DNA of 64,000 bases, from the NCBI RefSeq assembly GCF_013149275.1, contig NZ_JABGNA010000005.1, positions 372,001 through 436,000 on the forward strand, written 5' to 3'. Below the pieces are notes generated by a model. The model was given only the letters and a program-made list of their open reading frames with translations, was not told where the DNA came from and ran no database searches. The stretch's first letter is position 1. Every line of letters begins with the position of its first letter. The position numbers were made by a program, and so were the translations under genes. This DNA is from Mucilaginibacter sp. SG564 (lineage in GTDB: Bacteria > Bacteroidota > Bacteroidia > Sphingobacteriales > Sphingobacteriaceae). Positions 42,958 to 51,676 of this stretch are shown piece by piece.

Positions 42958-44523
42958 TTAATGTTTGATAAAGATAGGCTTCCTGATGGTTTGATTGCTG
43001 TTTTTTATATGAAGGTAATATATGCCATCAGGAATATTCTGAATATTCATTGTTAATGTTCCTCCATTTTTCTTGGAAGAAAAAAGTAAAACTTTCCCTT
43101 TGTCATCATACAATGTTGTCGAGAAATCATTGTGTTGGTCTGACGATGATGCCTGTTCTTTTATTTTACTTTGATTACTGGCGGTGTTGGTTGGATTGTA
43201 AGAAACATTTAGTACGGAATTTGAAGGATTAGGGTAGACAGTAAAATTAGCGCTGCCACTACCACACGCTAACGGATCGGGTGCTAAAGTATATGATTGC
43301 GCAGATGTACCGCAGGTGCTAACTGCTTCCGCGGCAAAATAATAATCGTTTCCACATGCTAAATTACCGTTTATGGGCAAAACTATGCGAGGCAGGGTTG
43401 TATTGCCTTTATAAACTGCGTTTACGTACCAATTATAAGATGTAGCATTTAGTACCGGGTCTACAGATATCGAAAAACGACCGGGAGGAGCATTTACACC
43501 ATAAGAAATCAGGCCGGGTACTTGAGTCCCAAAATATAAGGGTATGCTTATCGGGTTTGAATTGCCACAAGATCCTGATAAACCAGTAACTGTTACGGCG
43601 CCGTTGGCCGTTGCCGTTGGGCTTGTTATCGTTACAGAGTTTGAAGCGGTTGTAGCGCTGGTGCCCGAGCCATTGACCAGATAACCGGGAGGCACTGACC
43701 AGCTATACGATGTCGCCTTGGTTGATGAAACAGTTACCGTATTGCTACTTGTTGAATTACAAAATATAAGATTCGGATTGTTTTGTGTCAGATCAATAGG
43801 AGGAAAACTGAGGGAGGGTGATGTTGTCCATTCACCGTAACCATTATAACCACCATCGCAAGCGCTTTTAACCCTAAATTTAACATTGCCCGCATGCACA
43901 CCATCCGTATGTACAGATATGGTTACACGTGCATAATCTGTGTTAATACACGTAGCATTAGTGTTTCGGGTAACACTATTTACAGACCAACCGGTGGGCA
44001 GTGAAATAGTACTACTTGAATTAACTGCAGACCAGAGATTATCATTATAGTTTGAATAAGACACTGGTAGCCAAAATGTTATAGATATGTTTTGGGCCAC
44101 TCCACAACTCAACGGGGCGATGGCCTGGTCACATGCATTGGTGCCGCCATTGGCAAAACCGGCTGGATAAACGTATTTCTGTATATATAAAACAGCAACC
44201 GGCGATCCGCTTATGGCTGTATTGCAGCTGCCCGTAATTGGAAAAACCTCCAGCATACCATCATTACTCATATTTGTATCCCAGGTAACACTTATTGTTG
44301 GTGCGGTACATACTTGTGTCTGCCCGCTTACATTACCTTTTGTAATCCTCCATTTATAAAAACTATAAGGGGTACCCTGGTGAATAAAGCCATACTGCAC
44401 GGTTGACCCGGGACAGGCAATAGCATGTGTTTGATCAGTCATATTTCCTCCCGTTATACGATCCTGAGCCTTGACAATTTGAACCAGAAATAAAAAGAAT
44501 AAAATAATGTAGATTTTTTTCAT
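42958..44523 (-). CDS. Secreted T9SS type A sorting-domain protein
   Basis: A 521-residue secreted protein. The signal peptide MKKIYIILFFLFLVQIVKAQ is followed by immunoglobulin/PKD-like modules (SYSWSVPPGYLVNGSGTSAT, GAVTVTGLSGSCGNSNPISI). The C-terminal sorting domain for the type IX secretion system is clear: FTVYPNPSNSVLNVSYNP through GIYYLHIKNSNQTIRKPIFI. The protein should be exported by T9SS and attached to or released from the cell surface. No catalytic domain was seen; an adhesin or structural role is possible. T9SS genes are not in the window. Confidence 0.85.
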   Translation of the reverse strand: MKKIYIILFFLFLVQIVKAQDRITGGNMTDQTHAIACPGSTVQYGFIHQGTPYSFYKWRITKGNVSGQTQVCTAPTISVTWDTNMSNDGMLEVFPITGSCNTAISGSPVAVLYIQKYVYPAGFANGGTNACDQAIAPLSCGVAQNISITFWLPVSYSNYNDNLWSAVNSSSTISLPTGWSVNSVTRNTNATCINTDYARVTISVHTDGVHAGNVKFRVKSACDGGYNGYGEWTTSPSLSFPPIDLTQNNPNLIFCNSTSSNTVTVSSTKATSYSWSVPPGYLVNGSGTSATTASNSVTITSPTATANGAVTVTGLSGSCGNSNPISIPLYFGTQVPGLISYGVNAPPGRFSISVDPVLNATSYNWYVNAVYKGNTTLPRIVLPINGNLACGNDYYFAAEAVSTCGTSAQSYTLAPDPLACGSGSANFTVYPNPSNSVLNVSYNPTNTASNQSKIKEQASSSDQHNDFSTTLYDDKGKVLLFSSKKNGGTLTMNIQNIPDGIYYLHIKNSNQTIRKPIFIKH

Positions 44524-44566
44524 GGCAAGTTAGGTTTAGTTTATTTAGTATAATATTACGAATATT

Positions 44567-44914
44567 TTACTTATTTTTCTTCTTTTTGGATAGTTTTGCG
44601 ATCTTATTAAATTGCAGACAAAGACTTATCCAATGGTCAAAATCTTTTATCTTCTGCAGGTTTTCCGCTTCCACAAAAACAAAATCTTTCATTACCCGGT
44701 TGCCATTTACCATCTGGCGGCAATTATCGTTTTCCAGCGCAATAGCGGCCTGTTCCCTACCTATGCGGCATAACATATCCTTATCGCGAATGCAAACACA
44801 CATTTTATCGTTAACCATAAAGCATAGGCCCTGAAACATTTTTACTTCATCAACCTGCCCCTGATCGCTAAGAGCCTCGCGGATGCGGTTAGCTAATAAT
44901 TCGTCGTATGCCAT
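44567..44914 (-). CDS. TfoX/Sxy N-terminal domain protein
   Basis: A 115-residue protein matching the N-terminal domain of TfoX/Sxy: MAYDELLANRIREALSDQGQ, VDEVKMFQGLCFMVNDKMCVC and RIGREQAAIALE. In Gammaproteobacteria TfoX controls competence, but stand-alone N-domain proteins in Bacteroidota have no demonstrated role. The C-terminus is a Lys-rich tail. It lies between the T9SS-cargo gene and a sigma factor on the same strand, without overlap. Confidence 0.85.
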   Translation of the reverse strand: MAYDELLANRIREALSDQGQVDEVKMFQGLCFMVNDKMCVCIRDKDMLCRIGREQAAIALENDNCRQMVNGNRVMKDFVFVEAENLQKIKDFDHWISLCLQFNKIAKLSKKKKNK

Positions 44915-44928
44915 AATGGGGAGTCAAG

Positions 44929-45031
44929 ATATTAAGAGTCAGGAATCAAGATTAAAACCAAGGGGCTAATCATCGCATCACTGGCTGCATTTAAATCAGC
45001 TCTTGATTCTTGACTCTAATATCTTGATTCT
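44929..45031. repeat. GAGTCAAGATATTAAGAGTC word-repeat hairpin
   Basis: GGAGTCAAGATATTAAGAGTC and AGGAATCAAGATT at 44930-44954 are answered in reverse complement by CTCTTGATTCTTGACTCTAA and TATCTTGATTC at 44999-45030. Same word family as 10238-10326. Confidence 0.75.
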
Positions 45032-45034
45032 TTT

Positions 45035-46282
45035 TTAAAACTGCTCCAATTTTTGCAGATCCTTGCGTATCCGGTTCTTTTCGGTAGTTGTTTTGGCCTG
45101 TTTCAGCGCGATCTGTAAATGTTTTATAGCCTCATCCTGGTTAACCCCGGTATACAGATGTCCCAGTAACACATGATATAAATGGTTGTCACCCAACTGC
45201 AGCTTTTCGGCTTCGGCTATAGCTTCCTGATTGCCCCGGGCTTTAAAAAGGGCATAAGTTCGGTTTAGCGCTGCAATAGGCGAATACGCGATTTGCAGCA
45301 GGCCGTTATATAAGTGTAATATATTCTCCCACTTTTGGGGCGTATCAGTGTTGATGGTATGCCAGTAGGCAATGCCCGCCTCCAGGTGATATTTGCCTAA
45401 TTGATCACCGTGCGATGCCCGGTTCAGGTAATCATTCCCCCTTGCTATCAGCTCGGCGTTCCATAAGCTGGTATCCTGTTCATCATAGCGTATCATTTCG
45501 CCATGCTCATCGGTACGTGCTTCAAAACGCGAGGCATGAAAGCACATGAGGGCAATAAGCGCGTTGGTATCGGGCAAATTGGTGCTTTTGTTTTCGGTTA
45601 ATAAAACGGCCAGGCGCAATGCCTCCAGGCAAAGGTCTTTACGCAGGGTAGTGTCTTTACTGCTGGAATAATAGCCTTCGTTAAATAATAGATAAAGGGT
45701 TGTTAAAACAGGTTGTACCCGGGTACCGATCTGCGACGGTGGCGGAAACTCAATCTTTACATTTTCCTCACGCAGTTTTTCTTTCGCACGGAAAAGCCTT
45801 TTGTTGATGCTCTCTTTATTGGATAAAAATGCATCGGCTATTTCGTTAATACCAAAACCGCAAAGGATGCGAAGCGCCAGGCCTATCTGTGCTTCGGGTG
45901 GTAGTATCGGCTGACAAATAGCGAACATCAATTGTAGCTGACTATCACGGATGTGCTCGTCCGACAGATCGATCACCATTTCTTCACTACCTTCATAAGC
46001 CGCCTGCAAGTTGCCCGTTATTTTTTGGGCAAACAGTTTGTCGCGCCTCAGATGGTCTTTGGCCTTGTTGCGGGCCACGGTATATAGCCAGGCCACCGGA
46101 TTATCGGGCAAGCCTTTTAAACTCCATACTTCCGATGCTGTTAAAAAAGTGTCGCTGGCAATATCTTCGGCAATTTCGGGGTATTCAAAACCAAAATGCT
46201 TATAAAGCACCGAGGCTATTTTACGGTATTCGGTACGGAATAAATGGGGTAATAACTCTTGTTTATTGATATCGGCAGCCAT
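45035..46282 (-). CDS. SigJ-type ECF sigma factor with DUF6596-like C-terminal extension
   Basis: A 415-residue RNA polymerase sigma factor. Residues 10-170 hold sigma-70 regions 2 and 4 (YKHFGFEYPEIAEDIASDTFL, PDNPVAWLYTVARNKAKDHLRRD, FGINEIADAFLSNKESINKRLFRAKEKLR). The long helical remainder with TPR-like repeats is the DUF6596 module (LYLLFNEGYYSSS, NEHGEM-like region, LARGNDYLNRAS). Such proteins often accompany a YCII-domain protein; none is adjacent here. It is divergent from a second ECF sigma gene 170 bases away. Confidence 0.88.
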   Translation of the reverse strand: MAADINKQELLPHLFRTEYRKIASVLYKHFGFEYPEIAEDIASDTFLTASEVWSLKGLPDNPVAWLYTVARNKAKDHLRRDKLFAQKITGNLQAAYEGSEEMVIDLSDEHIRDSQLQLMFAICQPILPPEAQIGLALRILCGFGINEIADAFLSNKESINKRLFRAKEKLREENVKIEFPPPSQIGTRVQPVLTTLYLLFNEGYYSSSKDTTLRKDLCLEALRLAVLLTENKSTNLPDTNALIALMCFHASRFEARTDEHGEMIRYDEQDTSLWNAELIARGNDYLNRASHGDQLGKYHLEAGIAYWHTINTDTPQKWENILHLYNGLLQIAYSPIAALNRTYALFKARGNQEAIAEAEKLQLGDNHLYHVLLGHLYTGVNQDEAIKHLQIALKQAKTTTEKNRIRKDLQKLEQF

Positions 46283-46452
46283 ATTGGTTTATCAGGATCC
46301 TAATATAAACGGAATTTCTGCACTGCTGTTTAAACTTTTAAAAGCATGGCACAAACTTTACAATCTATCATTAATACTTTTATACAAGTGTAGCATTTTA
46401 AAAAAGCCCGTATCTAACAACGCATACGGACTGGCCCAGGTAGTTTCAAAAT

Positions 46453-46929
46453 ATGTCATTCGAAGAAATATACGATACTTATTACAGCAAGATATTCCGC
46501 CTGTGCATGGGGTATATGAACGATCATGGCTGGGCGCAGGATGTTACGCAGGAAACATTTATTACCGTATGGCAAAAGCTATCGCAGTTTCGTAACGAAT
46601 CGGCCCTGGGTACCTGGATATATCGTATAGCGTCCAACCATTGTTTAAGGCAGTTGGAAAAGCAAAGTAAAATGCCCAAAGGCGAAATGCCTGTTCAACT
46701 GGAAGATAAACCACCACCAGATACCGGCAATCAGGTAGCTTTGCTGTACCGATGTATTGCCGAGTTACCCGAGATCGATCGTATTATTATTTCATTGGAA
46801 CTGGAGGATGTTAAACAAGCCGAGATAGCCACTATAGTAGGCCTTTCCGAAACCAACATCAGGGTAAAAGTTTACCGCATAAAAGAAAAGCTCTCACAAA
46901 AATTTAAAAAGTATGAGCACCAATATTGA
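46453..46929 (+). CDS. ECF-type RNA polymerase sigma factor
   Basis: A 158-residue sigma-70 factor of the extracytoplasmic-function type. Region 2 is SFEEIYDTYYSKIFRLCMGYM, AQDVTQETFITVWQKLSQF and GTWIYRIASNHCLRQLEK; region 4 is VKQAEIATIVGLSETNIRVKVYRIKEKL. Its last 17 bases overlap the start of the next gene, a membrane protein, which suggests sigma/anti-sigma translational coupling. The divergent SigJ-type sigma gene may share the intervening promoter region. Confidence 0.92.
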   Translation: MSFEEIYDTYYSKIFRLCMGYMNDHGWAQDVTQETFITVWQKLSQFRNESALGTWIYRIASNHCLRQLEKQSKMPKGEMPVQLEDKPPPDTGNQVALLYRCIAELPEIDRIIISLELEDVKQAEIATIVGLSETNIRVKVYRIKEKLSQKFKKYEHQY

Positions 46930-47518
46930 TTTTAAAGCGCTTTGGCAGCAACAGCATGTTGATGTTAAACCCGATATAAAGGAGGTTATTAAAAAAGCCG
47001 GACGGTTAAAGAAAAAGGCCAGAAATAAACTACTTTGGACAAATGGCGTGCTGATAGCAGTAACTATTTATTATATCCTTTTTCTGTGCTGGAGCAACCA
47101 CCAGATCACCACGCTTATGGGGGGTACGCTTGTAATTATTGGTTTTGTAGGCTATCTGGTAATTTCAAACGGTTTATTAATAGATCTGTTCAAAAGCCAT
47201 ACAGAGGTAGATAGTTTTGCTTATTTAAAAAAACTATTGGCTATCAACCGGAAACAGGAGTTTATTCAAACTAAGGTATTAAAATTGTATATCATAACAT
47301 TATCCATAGGCGTAACTCTGTTTATGATAGGGCCGGCTATAAAAATGGGTGTTATTTGGGGAAGTGTTGTGTATATTTGTTTATTCGCATGGATGGCTTT
47401 CGCTTATTTTTACCTAATACCGCGGAAAATTAAAAAACAACGCGCCGAATGGGCGGCTATTATCGAAAAACTACAGACTATTAACGATCAGTTAACTCAA
47501 ACGGGGCATCTGGAATGA
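46913..47518 (+). CDS. Membrane protein, possible anti-sigma factor
   Basis: A 201-residue protein with an N-terminal cytoplasmic charged region (MSTNIDFKALWQQQHVDVKP and EVIKKAGRLKKKARNK), four hydrophobic segments, and a C-terminal charged tail. It overlaps the ECF sigma gene by 17 bases. Location and the cytoplasmic N-terminus fit a membrane-tethered anti-sigma factor, but no ZAS zinc motif or RskA domain is visible, so this is inference only. Confidence 0.6.
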   Translation: MSTNIDFKALWQQQHVDVKPDIKEVIKKAGRLKKKARNKLLWTNGVLIAVTIYYILFLCWSNHQITTLMGGTLVIIGFVGYLVISNGLLIDLFKSHTEVDSFAYLKKLLAINRKQEFIQTKVLKLYIITLSIGVTLFMIGPAIKMGVIWGSVVYICLFAWMAFAYFYLIPRKIKKQRAEWAAIIEKLQTINDQLTQTGHLE

Positions 47519-47598
47519 TATACTGCCTATATTGATAAATTATTAATTAATTAGGCTTAAGTTTGAAACAAATTCAGTATTTTAACATCTAAGGGGTT

Positions 47599-48045
47599 AT
47601 GGAAGGTAACAAAATAATACAGGCAATTACACATTTATTCAAAAGCGTTGATAACCGCGATTGGGAATCAGTGCACAACGTAATGGCAGAAACTGTTTTG
47701 TACGACTATACTTCGATGATAGGCGGTGAACCTTCTGTACAAACTCCTCAGGAAATTACAGATCTGTGGTCGCATTTTATGCCGGGCTTTGACTCTACGC
47801 ATCACCAGATTTCCGAGTTCAGGGTAAAATTGCACGGCAACCAGGCCGACGCGGATTATGTAGGCAAGGCCGACCATTTTCTGGACGATGATGTGTGGAC
47901 AGTTTCCGGATCTTATCATACCAAACTGGAAAAACGAAACGGCGTTTGGCTGGTCACTCATCTTCAATTAAACTACGATAAGCAAAGCGGTAATACCGGA
48001 CTGCCCCAACGGGCCAAAGAACGGTTAGCCAAGCTGCAATCTTAA
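47599..48045 (+). CDS. SnoaL/NTF2-like family protein
   Basis: A 148-residue cone-shaped alpha+beta barrel protein of the SnoaL-like superfamily (ITHLFKSVDNRDWESVHNVM, SAYHTKLEKRNGVWLVTHLQ-type end). Such folds are used by ketosteroid isomerases, polyketide cyclases and dehydratases or simply bind ligands; no catalytic residue can be assigned. It is followed 75 bases later by an AraC regulator in the same direction. Two other SnoaL-like proteins lie at 55497 and 56300. Confidence 0.8.
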   Translation: MEGNKIIQAITHLFKSVDNRDWESVHNVMAETVLYDYTSMIGGEPSVQTPQEITDLWSHFMPGFDSTHHQISEFRVKLHGNQADADYVGKADHFLDDDVWTVSGSYHTKLEKRNGVWLVTHLQLNYDKQSGNTGLPQRAKERLAKLQS

Positions 48046-48120
48046 TGTAAAAATCTATGGTGATGGCTGCATATAAAGTGCGGCCATTTTCGTGCTTATT
48101 TGAATTTCATAACTTTGAGT

Positions 48121-49023
48121 ATGCAGCCTACCGAAACAATCGAAGAATTTTATGAAGGTCATCCCGGCATGAAGATGAAGCTCCCGGGCGATAATCAGCG
48201 TGGCGCCGGACATTTCAATGTATACCCGAGGGGCGAGATCTGCCATAATCTTACCAGCTATCACCGCCGCGATTTTTATAAAATATCGCTAAGCATTGGT
48301 GGCGGTACTTTGTATTATGCCGATAAGGGCATCACGTTTGATAAATGCGCCCTGGTATTTTCAAACCCAACCATCCCCTACTCCTGGGAGGCAGCCCCGG
48401 TTGAGCAAACAGGCTATTTTTGCCTCTTTACCGAGGACTTTATCAGCAGCAACAACCGCAGCGAAAGCTTTATCGATTCGCCGTTATTTAATGTGGGGGG
48501 TAGCCCGGTTTATTTTGTTAATGATGAACAGGTAACGATCATCAGCGATATATTTTGCAAAATGCTGGATGAGATCGATAGCGATTATATATACAAATAC
48601 GATCTGCTGCGTAATTACGTAAACCTTATTGTACATGAAGCACTTAAACTAAAACCGGCCGATAATTTCTTCAAGCACAGTAATGCTTCATCGCGCATAG
48701 CCAACTTATTTATGGAGTTACTGGAGCGCCAGTTCCCTATTGATTCGCCCAACTATGCTTTGAAGCTGCGTACTCCTGCCGATTATGCCAATCGCTTATC
48801 GGTACATGTAAACCACCTGAACCGGGCAGTAAAAGAAATCACCGGCAAAACTACGAGCATGCATATTGCCGAACGTGTGGCCAAAGAAGCCAAAGCCCTG
48901 CTACGCTATACCGACTGGAACGTGGCCGATATTGCCTATAGCCTGGGTTTTGAATATCCGGCTTACTTTAACAATTTCTTCAAAAAACAAACCGCGCTCA
49001 ATCCAAAAGCCTACCGGGTTTAA
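48121..49023 (+). CDS. AraC family transcriptional regulator
   Basis: A 300-residue regulator. The ATG at 48121 gives MQPTETIEEFYEGHP; a TTG 21 bases upstream is possible but less likely. The N-terminal cupin-like domain (FYKISLSIGGGTLYYADKGITFDKCALVFSNPTIPY) is the effector domain, and the C-terminal double helix-turn-helix (PADYANRLSVHVNHLNRAVK, DIAYSLGFEYPAYFNNFFKK) binds DNA. It is 650 bases upstream of the AKR-reductase cluster, with a repeat zone between, so it may control that cluster; this is inferred from direction only. Confidence 0.9.
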   Translation: MQPTETIEEFYEGHPGMKMKLPGDNQRGAGHFNVYPRGEICHNLTSYHRRDFYKISLSIGGGTLYYADKGITFDKCALVFSNPTIPYSWEAAPVEQTGYFCLFTEDFISSNNRSESFIDSPLFNVGGSPVYFVNDEQVTIISDIFCKMLDEIDSDYIYKYDLLRNYVNLIVHEALKLKPADNFFKHSNASSRIANLFMELLERQFPIDSPNYALKLRTPADYANRLSVHVNHLNRAVKEITGKTTSMHIAERVAKEAKALLRYTDWNVADIAYSLGFEYPAYFNNFFKKQTALNPKAYRV

Positions 49024-49047
49024 ATTAAGGGCTTTACATTCTCCTCA

Positions 49048-49331
49048 GTTAAAAGTACTCCGGAGGAGTAAAAGCTTTGTAGAAAGCAAAAGCATAAGAT
49101 TTAGCATGCCGTAGGTATGCAACCTGAGTGCAGCACCTACGGCACTGACCCAGAAATCGTTTTTTCTACAAAGCTTTAACCCAGATGGGGTTAAAAGTAC
49201 TCCGGAGGAGTAAAAGCTTTGTAGAAAGCAAAAGCATAAGATTTAGCATGCCGTAGGTAAGCAACCTGAGTGCAGCACCTACGGCACTGACCCAGAAATC
49301 GTTTTTTCTACAAAGCTTTAACCCAGATGGG
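49048..49331. repeat. 142-bp tandem duplication (family E)
   Basis: Two units, 49048-49189 and 49190-49331, identical except for one substitution seen (GTAGGTATGCAACC versus GTAGGTAAGCAACC). Each contains nested inverted repeats: AAAGCTTTGTAGAAA with TTTCTACAAAGCTTT, and GCCGTAGGT with ACCTACGGC. Confidence 0.92.
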
Positions 49332-49401
49332 GTTTACATAAAACCCTAACTTAATTACATTGCTCCCTTATAAGAAGGAGCGTTGAAGCCCTCTCCTTTG
49401 G

Positions 49402-49567
49402 AGAGTAATAGCCCATGGTTAAACAGATACATCAATACTATCGCAAAAAAGGGCTGTCACCCTGAGCGCCGTCGAAGGGTCGAGCGCAGAGGCCTGCCCG
49501 CCATGCTTCGACGGTGCTCAGCATGACAGCCTTTCTTGGCAAATGTCTAATCATGCGCTATTACTCT
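49402..49567. mobile_element. MITE-like insertion of about 166 bp
   Basis: Terminal inverted repeats AGAGTAATAGCCCATGGTTA.. (49402) and its near-complement ending GCTATTACTCT (49567), 24 bp with three mismatches. Flanks share CTTTGGAGAG (49396-49405 and 49566-49575), so a target duplication of 4 to 10 bp is likely; the boundary is ambiguous because the last bases of the repeats overlap it. Removing the element restores CTCTCCTTTGGAGAGGATTT, found intact at 28946. It carries no gene. Confidence 0.65.
49452..49531. repeat. Family A palindromic repeat inside the MITE-like element
   Basis: GGCTGTCACCCTGAGCGCCG pairs with CGACGGTGCTCAGCATGACAGCC-type arm; same family as 5663 and 17681. Confidence 0.85.
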
Positions 49568-49680
49568 TTGGAGAGGATTTAGGTAAGGCGCATTGTTTGA
49601 ATTTTATAGGTTTTGGTTTGATATGTGTAAACGGTGCAGTTATTGTGTCCATATATTTGTATTATCAAAACAGAAATACC

Positions 49681-50688
49681 ATGGAATACAGAAATTTGGG
49701 AAATACAAACGAAAAACTATCGGCCATTGGCCTGGGTTGCATGGGCATGAGCTTTGCCTATGGCCCCGTAGATAATGAAGAATCAATAGCCACGCTTAAT
49801 CTGGCGCTCGACCTTGGTATCAACTTTTGGGATACTGCCGATATGTACGCCAACGGCAAAAACGAAGAACTGATATCAAAGGTACTTAAAACCAATCGGG
49901 ATAAAGTATTCATCGCAACCAAATTTGGGTTCAGGTACCGCGACCCGAATGCTCCTTATGCAGGCAGCGGAAACTCAAATGTTTATTTCGACGGATCGCC
50001 CGCGCATATCAAAAACGCTGTGGAGGGAAGCCTGAAACGTTTAGGTATCGACACCATCGATCTGTACTATGCTCACCGCATCGACCCTAACGTTCCCGTT
50101 GAGGAAATGGTTGGTGCGATGGCCGAGTTGGTTAAAGAAGGCAAAGTGCGTTACCTGGGTTTATCAGAAGCATCTGCAGCCAGCATCCGCAAGGCACATG
50201 CCGTTCACCCTATAGCCGCCTTGCAAAGCGAATACTCTTTACTGAGCCGCGACGTAGAAGGTGAGATCCTTTCTACTCTGCGCGAACTGAATATTTCATT
50301 AGTGCCTTACAGTCCGCTGGCTCGTGGCCTGGTGACCAATGCGGTAAGTAAAGACGAATTAGCTGCCGATGATTTCCGCAGGACACTGCCTCGCTTTAGC
50401 GACGATAATTGGGATAACAATCAAAAACTAGCGCATGCCTTTGCCGATATTGCCCAACAAAAAAACGCATCCCCGGCACAGCTGGCTTTAGCCTGGGTAT
50501 TGGCACAGGGCAATGATATTATACCAATACCTGGTACCAAAAAACGTAAATATCTACAGGAAAATGCCGGCGCTGTTGATGTGAAACTGTCCGCGGCTGA
50601 TTTAGAAGAAATAGGCGCCTTGTTGCTAAAATACCCGGATACCGGTGGTCGTTACAATGAAGCTTCTTTAAAATTGACTAACCTGTAA
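49681..50688 (+). CDS. Aldo/keto reductase
   Basis: A 335-residue NADPH-dependent TIM-barrel reductase. The ATG at 49681 starts the conserved MEYRNLGNTNEKLSAIGLGC; a longer open frame from 49543 comes from repeat sequence. Catalytic residues are visible in WDTADMYANGKNEELI (Asp and Tyr), VFIATKFGFR (Lys) and IDLYYAHRIDPNVPVEE (His). IPGTKKRKYLQENAGAVDV binds NADPH. The IolS/YajO-like group is likely; the substrate is unknown. The next gene starts on its stop (TAATG). Confidence 0.92.
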   Translation: MEYRNLGNTNEKLSAIGLGCMGMSFAYGPVDNEESIATLNLALDLGINFWDTADMYANGKNEELISKVLKTNRDKVFIATKFGFRYRDPNAPYAGSGNSNVYFDGSPAHIKNAVEGSLKRLGIDTIDLYYAHRIDPNVPVEEMVGAMAELVKEGKVRYLGLSEASAASIRKAHAVHPIAALQSEYSLLSRDVEGEILSTLRELNISLVPYSPLARGLVTNAVSKDELAADDFRRTLPRFSDDNWDNNQKLAHAFADIAQQKNASPAQLALAWVLAQGNDIIPIPGTKKRKYLQENAGAVDVKLSAADLEEIGALLLKYPDTGGRYNEASLKLTNL

Positions 50689-51656
50689 TGAAAGCCATTT
50701 ATTTTGAAGAAACGGGCGAGGCTCAGAATGTGCTGTTATTAAAGCAATTTGAGAAACCCATTCCAGGAGCCAACCAGGTAATTGTAAAGCCCTTGGGCTG
50801 CCCTATAAATCCTTCAGATTTTTTCTTCATCAGTGGTACATACCGGTTTAAGCCCGAGTTTCCGCAAATAGCTGGGCTGGAAGGGGCCGGCATTATTGAA
50901 AGTACAGGCCCGGGTGTCGACTTACCGGTTGGCACTCTGGTATCTTTTTTCAGTCGCAATGCATGGGCCGAGTATGTATTGTTGTCAAAAGATGATGTGC
51001 TGGTATTGCCCAATGATTTTCCGGTAGATAAAGCCAGCCAGTTTACCCTCAACCCTATTACCGCCTGGGGTTTACTGGAGCGGGCTGATCTGAAGGCCGG
51101 CGACTGGCTATTGATCACCGCAGGTGGTTCCGTTGTATCAAGACTCATCATACAAATGGCTAAACTGCGCGGCATCAATGTGATAGCTACCGTACGTGAT
51201 GATAAAAACACAGCTACCTTAACATCTTATGGAGCCCATGTGACCAATATAAGTAAAGACAACCTGGTTGAATATGTGCAGCAGATAACCGATGGCAAAG
51301 GCGCTCATGTGGCTCTGGACGCGGTGGGTGGCAACACCGGCAGCGATGTTTTAAAATGCCTCCAACCTGGCGGCCGGTTAATTATTTACAGCCGTTTAAG
51401 TACCGACCCTATACAGCTTTATAGCGCCGATGTACTTTACAAAAATATATCCATCAACGGCTTTGGTATCAGGGCCTATCTGGAAAGCAAAACAGTCGAA
51501 CAAAAGTCCGGTATTATACAATCGCTGGTAACCATTATTGGCCATCCTGATTTTAAAATGGAAGTCGCCGCAAGCTTTCCGCTTGATGATTACCAGGAAG
51601 CCATCAAAACCGCTGTTGAGACAAAAAAAGAAGGAAAAGTGTTGTTTAAATTTTAA
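50688..51656 (+). CDS. Zinc-free MDR family reductase
   Basis: A 322-residue medium-chain dehydrogenase/reductase of the quinone oxidoreductase or enoyl reductase type. GLEGAGIIESTG, FTLNPITAWGLLERADLKAGDWLLITAGGSVVSRLIIQMAKLRG (Rossmann GxGxxG variant, GGSVVS) and GKGAHVALDAVGG are family features. There is no structural zinc cysteine cluster. The start overlaps the AKR stop by one base, so translational coupling is expected. Confidence 0.9.
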   Translation: MKAIYFEETGEAQNVLLLKQFEKPIPGANQVIVKPLGCPINPSDFFFISGTYRFKPEFPQIAGLEGAGIIESTGPGVDLPVGTLVSFFSRNAWAEYVLLSKDDVLVLPNDFPVDKASQFTLNPITAWGLLERADLKAGDWLLITAGGSVVSRLIIQMAKLRGINVIATVRDDKNTATLTSYGAHVTNISKDNLVEYVQQITDGKGAHVALDAVGGNTGSDVLKCLQPGGRLIIYSRLSTDPIQLYSADVLYKNISINGFGIRAYLESKTVEQKSGIIQSLVTIIGHPDFKMEVAASFPLDDYQEAIKTAVETKKEGKVLFKF

Positions 51657-51676
51657 ACATCTCAATACACCAATGT

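Larger units (their letters stand above)
49024..49680. other. Repeat zone between AraC gene and AKR cluster
   Basis: Holds the 142-bp tandem repeat, a 166-bp MITE-like insertion with a family A palindrome inside it, and the AKR leader from about 49576 to 49680. No gene is supported in it. Confidence 0.8.

Noticed and set aside
49048..49331. CRISPR array
   Set aside because: Two 142-bp near-identical units without spacers, no cas genes; it is a tandem duplication.
49543..49680. N-terminal extension of the aldo/keto reductase
   Set aside because: The extra 46 residues start inside the MITE-like element and do not match the family; the domain begins at 49681.
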